DNA from: Melastoma dodecandrum
Lineage: Eukaryota > Streptophyta > Magnoliopsida > Myrtales > Melastomataceae
Assembly (NCBI GenBank): GCA_029817715.1
Contig: JARUPY010000397.1
Coordinates: 682,001-746,000 of the forward strand
Direction: 5' to 3'
Length of the DNA: 64,000 bases
Below the pieces are notes generated by a model. That model had not been told where the DNA came from. It did not search any database and worked only from the letters and a program-made list of their open reading frames with translations. How positions within the stretch are numbered: position 1 is the first letter of the stretch; each line of letters begins with the position of its first letter. Shown one piece after another: positions 60,051 through 64,000 of the stretch. The position numbers and the translations under genes are program-made.

Positions 60051-60494
60051 TAGTTGACCTCTGAGCCGGGTCAGGGCATCTAATTCCTAAGGTTGACGAA
60101 CAAACTTCAGAGTTTTGGCTGTGTATGGTCGTGTTTTGTCTTTGGAAACTCCTTTGCTATTTATAGAGAGCTCGTACGTGTCTAACACGCAACGAGTGGA
60201 TCTTGTTACAGATCGTGTCATGGATCGTGATTCCTAGTATCGTGGGAGTATCCCAACAACTCCCCATGAGATACGGGATCACGTTTCCTGAAAATTAGAA
60301 TCGGTTACGATTCTTAACAATCGTGACTTTAGGAATAAATAAATTTATTCCCATCTCGTCGACTTGCTTTGTTTGCACGGGCTTTGGCTGCTTGCCTTTG
60401 TTTAGGATAATGTCGACTTGACCCTATAAGTAGACCTAGCTACTATTGGGTCCTATTGGTAGTCATATCTTAGTGGTGGGTTGACCTAGTCGAC

Positions 60495-60692
60495 TCTATA
60501 CATAAATCGTCTTTAGTAACTCCATTGTGGGTCGACTCCATCATGAGTTATCCCAACCGACCTCGTCATGAGTCGACCTGGATGACTTCGTCATGAGTTA
60601 ACCCAGTCGACTTCATTATGAGTCGACCTGGGCGACATCGTTCTGAGTTAGCCCAGTCGACGTTGTCATGAGTCGGCCTGGGCGACTTCGTT
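60495..60692. repeat. Tandem repeats in the LTR with GTCGAC core
   Basis: Several imperfect copies of a unit near 60-65 bp: GTCGACCTGGRYGACTTCGT followed by CATGAGTTAACCCAGTCGAC. The units are partly self-complementary. Confidence 0.65.
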
Positions 60693-60757
60693 CTTAGGCA
60701 GTGTGATGATTCCTGGGCTCTAAGCCCAGGCCCAAAATTATTTACTATGTCAACATA

Positions 60758-60775
60758 AGCCCCCCTTTTATGCTG
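60758..60775 (-). promoter_or_regulatory. Polypurine tract of the Tat-like element
   Basis: Minus strand CATAAAAGGGGGGCTTA next to the LTR start. Confidence 0.65.
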
Positions 60776-60850
60776 GGTTAGCTACGCTGACTTAGCAAAA
60801 AATTATACCCTATATAAGGGAGAGTGAGCGTCCTTTTCCCGCCCATCTCC

Positions 60851-61432
60851 TTACTTGCTCGACACTCCTTCACCTTCCTCGAATACTGCTTGAGTGACTT
60901 CATGAGTCATTCTCCTGGGCGCTTGTTGGACTGGTTTAAATCCCGTTTTGATTGGTAACTTGTGTTCCACAAGTCGGCGATCTAGGCCAGGCATCTCAGT
61001 GTAATCCCAAGCGAAACAGTCTTTAAACTCTTCTAGAGTAGCTTTGATAGAATTGAAAAGTTCTTTATTCATTGAGGAACTGATGAAAACAACTCGAGGG
61101 CTTGATGCCTCGCCTAAATTGACGCTTACGAGTGAGTCACATGGCATCATCAGTGACTCACGACTCTGGACACCACCTAAATCGGTGTCAACGTTATTAC
61201 ATGACCTAGCTTCGAAATTGATGTTGCCTATTTGGCATCCTACTTTCCCAGACATCCTAACATGCTTCTGAAGTCGCTTTAGGATGTCAGCGACTGCATG
61301 GCCTTTCTCCTCACTGTCCATACATCCCTTCGTGTAGGAGTCTATCGGGCTCCAACTCCGTCGCAGTGCTCTCTTGGCTCTTAGGCGCTTCTCCCTTGTT
61401 GTCGCTTGGGCTGTTGTTCGTCTCGCCTCCAT
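60851..61432 (-). pseudogene. Ty3 Tat-like pol stub: RT start only
   Basis: The minus-strand frame encodes the linker before RT and its first motif, EEFKDCFAWDYTEMPGLDRR and VEHKLPIKTGFKPVQQAPRR. It then ends at VFEEGEGVSSK and a stop. The polypurine tract and LTR follow within 100 bp, so the RT catalytic core, RNase H and integrase are deleted. Confidence 0.85.
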
Positions 61433-61874
61433 CTTTGGTCGTGACTACCTCCTGCAGGACCTCGTCTATGTCTTTGTCTGTGAAGTCAGGCCCCCATCCT
61501 GTTGGCACAATTGGTCCTTCGTCTAGCTTGGGGTGAGAGGTGCCATAGCTCACGATGAAGTCGAACTTCCCGGAAGGTTCACCTAAGGGTCCGACTGTGG
61601 GGTCTCCCAGCTTGTAGCGCTGGTCCAGAGTAAGGTCCTTGACTGTCTTACACGTCTCTGCATGCAAAATACCCTTGTCACAACAGGAGTATTCATCAGC
61701 CTTAACGATTTCTATTTCGGAGTCAAGCCATAGGATTAACTCCCTATGCAAAGTAGACGGAATCGCGGCGGCCTTATGAAGCCAATCGCGTCCTAAAAGC
61801 GCATTAAATGAAGGGGCTATATCGATTACAAAGAAAGCAGTTTCCTGCTCGTGTCTCCCGACGCCTAGGCGCAC
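61311..61874 (-). pseudogene. Ty3 Tat-like protease-RT linker
   Basis: Minus-strand frame with FFVIDIAPSFNALLGRDWLH, the conserved segment after the retropepsin domain, followed by a charged linker. It overlaps the neighbouring frames because of small frameshifts near 61880 and 61400. Confidence 0.8.
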
Positions 61875-62395
61875 GGAGCATATGCCCAGGCACTCGGATT
61901 TTCTCCCATTGAAGCCACTTCTACGTCGGTTCGCACCAACTCGCTAGGCTTGTACCCAAGTAATCTAAACTTGGCGAGGGGAAGAACATTGACAGTGGCG
62001 CCATTGTCTATTAAGACTCGACCCACTAAGACACCATCAAAGGTGGCTGAGATATACAGCGAATGCATATGCTGTTTCATGCGATCTGATGGTTTCCTCA
62101 ACCAGTGCAGAGGGAAGCCAGAAGGAAATGTAATGACTTTAGAGTCAAGAGTTTTACCTTCCGGTGCCTCCAACTTGTCGTTGCAGGCGAACTCCGCAGG
62201 GAGGGTAAGAGCGTTGCAGCTCACGAGGGGCCCTTGCTCCGCGTTGAAGTCGCAGGGCTTATCTCCTCGTAGAGGAGTGTAGTCGAAGCTCGAACCTGGG
62301 TCTTCCGAGTAGTCAGTAGACTCGACACGCTCGGGCTCTGCAACTTGTTTCCCTGTGGCGTGGTTCCCACCAAAGGGTGGCATCACAGGGGTCAT
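61865..62395 (-). pseudogene. Ty3 Tat-like aspartic protease
   Basis: Minus-strand frame with HSLYISATFDGVLVGRVLID and the active site LIDNGATVNVLPL (the D-N-G form usual for this lineage), then GYKPSELVRTDVEV. It ends after a frameshift at about 61875-61885. Confidence 0.85.
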
Positions 62396-62547
62396 TCTTG
62401 GCTTTTTCTGGGCGTGACTTAGACGCCTTTCTTTTCTCTTTTGAGCCCTTACGGGAAGTGTAAGCTTCCTTTTGCCATTGAGACGAAGGGTTAAGTGCTT
62501 TGACGAACCTTGGTTTCTTAGAACCAGAAGGAAGTCGACCTACTGGG

Positions 62548-64000
62548 TCATATCCTATGCACAGGGTTATCTGCTGGCCTATTCGAAGAGGAGTTGTTAG
62601 GTTTCGAATTACCTGAGCCCTCCGGACGGACTGCCTTCACCAGCATCTCCCCTTTTGCGGATAAGTCGACGAGCCGCAAGAAGTAGTTAACGCAGCATGC
62701 TGTGCAGAGCTGGGTGATGAGTATGCGGTTGTGAGCGATCAGCTTGCACTTTTGGCACAACAGCTTTTCGTCCAGGAATTGGGCAATAGGCGGCCCCCTC
62801 CGCAGTTCCTGAGGGTCAACTGTCTGCGATGCGTAACGGGGTCTGCGATTCACGGCCTGCTGAGGTTGGTCCGCTTCCTTATGCTCCTCTACCGGTCTAA
62901 TCTCCTTGACAGGGGTAGTTCTAGTGTACCCCTGTTTGATGACCCTTTGGCCAGAGGAGTCTATGAACTCCAGTCGCCGTGCCGAGCGTTCTGTTCCTCG
63001 GGCGACTGCCTCTCCATTCCCCTTATGACCCTGGGGGCCTCCTCTTCCTCCTCGCAAGGCTAATCGGCGATCTGCGCTAGGAGGGCTTTTGAGGACGTGA
63101 GCTCGGGGAGCGTTCAGCGACATTGCTGCTTCCTCGAAAGGGGCCAAGTCGTACCACCCCTCCGTCTTGCTGTCCAGCAGGTACTTCTTGAACGTGTGGC
63201 ACTGATCCGTAGTATGAGTGTCGTTCAAGTGCCAGTGGCATAGCCACTTCTCCCTTCCTTTGGGCAGAATGAAGACCCCACGCTCAGCCAGTCGCTTCAT
63301 CAGGGCATTAGCCACCAGAGTCTCGCCGGTTGCTTGTAAGTCCTGCGAGGGTACAGCAGAGTCGTTAATAACTTCTAAGAGATTAACCTCAGAATCAAAT
63401 ATGTCAAACGTATGAATGGCGACTTCGTCCCCGAATGGATTATCGTCCACCACGGCGACTTCGTCGACCTCGGGAAAACGGAGCTCTTTAGACTCTATTA
63501 AATCCTGGATGATATTTCTAAAAGACAAACAGTCCCTGGTAGCATGGGTGAAGGACCCATGCCACTTGCAGTAATTCCTATTCTTTTCCCTCTCTGTCTG
63601 AGGGACACGATGGCCGGGCTTAAGTCTAATCCTTTTCCTTTGATGAAGCCAGTCGAATATAGCATCGACTTTATCCGTGTCGAAAGAATACTTTCTTTCT
63701 TCGGCATTCTTTTGGGATGCCTTAGCTTTGGAATTCTTCTTAGTCAGGGGATCGCATATAGTCGATTCCCCCTTGACAAATTCTGCCACGTCGACTTCAT
63801 AAGTGTCGACTTGGTAGGCTCGAGTCAGATAGGCTTCCTCTGTAAGGAGCTGATGATACTCAGTAGCCCTCCTCGCTAAGTCATACAGGTCAGCAAAGCG
63901 TTCGCCCTGCAGCTTTTTTCGGAACGGGATAGTCAGCGCATTTAATGCGAGAAGTAACTGATCCTTCTCCGGTATAGGGGGTGTACACCGTAGTAGGGCC
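62548..64000 (-). pseudogene. Ty3 Tat-like gag, running off the right edge
   Basis: The open minus-strand frame continues to the window end (FADLYDLARRATEYHQLLTE near 63890). It carries two CxxH...H...C zinc-binding motifs, YCKWHGSFTHATRDC and CHWHLNDTHTTDQC, and a Gly/Arg-rich part. It stops at 62548. Gag and protease are not in one frame here. The 5' LTR is not in the window. Taken with the missing pol, this is a non-autonomous derivative. Confidence 0.85.

Larger units (their letters stand above)
59820..60757 (-). repeat. 3' LTR of a Tat-like Ty3 element
   Basis: On the minus strand the block starts TGTTGACATAGTAAATAATT at 60757, just after a polypurine tract. It probably ends CCTACA at 59820. 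A TATA box (CTCTATAAATAGCA, minus) at about 60154-60168 fits an LTR promoter. The other LTR is outside the window, so ends are inferred. Confidence 0.6.

Noticed and set aside
59845..60692. CRISPR-like array
   Set aside because: The repeats are imperfect, variable in spacing, without unique spacers, and lie in an LTR of a plant retroelement.

Overview
The window is nuclear DNA of a flowering plant, most likely a eudicot. Genes are split by AT-rich GT-AG introns, the families are plant-specific (class II trehalose-phosphate synthase, Bet v 1/MLP, ATL RING-H2, plant NHL membrane protein), and Copia and Ty3 LTR retrotransposons with initiator-Met-tRNA-type primer sites lie between them. I cannot name the species. 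Exon models were built by eye from splice-site dinucleotides and unbroken reading phase. Most close exactly in frame, but none has transcript support.

Layout. 1-9.3 kb: an OTS1/ULP1D-type SUMO protease (minus, 14 exons) whose introns hold a palindromic MITE and a GC-rich hAT-like insertion. 9.4-16 kb: a Copia remnant, an AT-rich stretch, then a complete-ended but defective Copia element (11741-16035, minus) with TSD TCATA. 16.7-22.15 kb: a very young Ty3/gypsy chromovirus (TSD GCCAG, LTRs differing at 2 of 443 sites) disabled by one frameshift. 22.9-25.5 kb: splicing factor PRP31 (minus). 28.5-30.6 kb: spermidine synthase (plus), convergent with SR protein RSZ22 (32.0-33.1 kb, minus). 34.3-35.7 kb: a decayed HAK/KUP potassium-transporter fragment. 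38.2-42.4 kb: class II TPS (plus) with a 5'-UTR intron.

43-47 kb is a patch of gene debris: a small orphan gene, a beta-tubulin fragment, a truncated tRNA-Ala, an LTR-like piece and a fragment of the ATL gene found 9 kb further on. It ends in a 1.09-kb foldback element (45932-47019) flanked by an 11-bp direct repeat. 48.6-51.1 kb: NHL-repeat membrane protein (plus). 52.6-53.1 kb: a gamma-adaptin hinge/ear fragment. 54.0-54.8 kb: ATL RING-H2 E3 ligase (minus). 56.7-57.3 kb: MLP-like protein (minus). 58.4-59.6 kb: Copia debris. 59.8-64.0 kb: 3' LTR, gag and protease of a Tat-like Ty3 element (minus) lacking most of pol and running off the right edge.

The genes do not form a pathway. SUMO protease, PRP31 and RSZ22 act in nuclear protein and RNA processing, while SPDS and TPS act in small-molecule metabolism. 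The most unusual signals are the foldback palindrome built from a reiterated TTAGTA/TACTAA motif, and a strand-specific excess of the hexamer CAGAAG along the whole Copia element, LTRs included.
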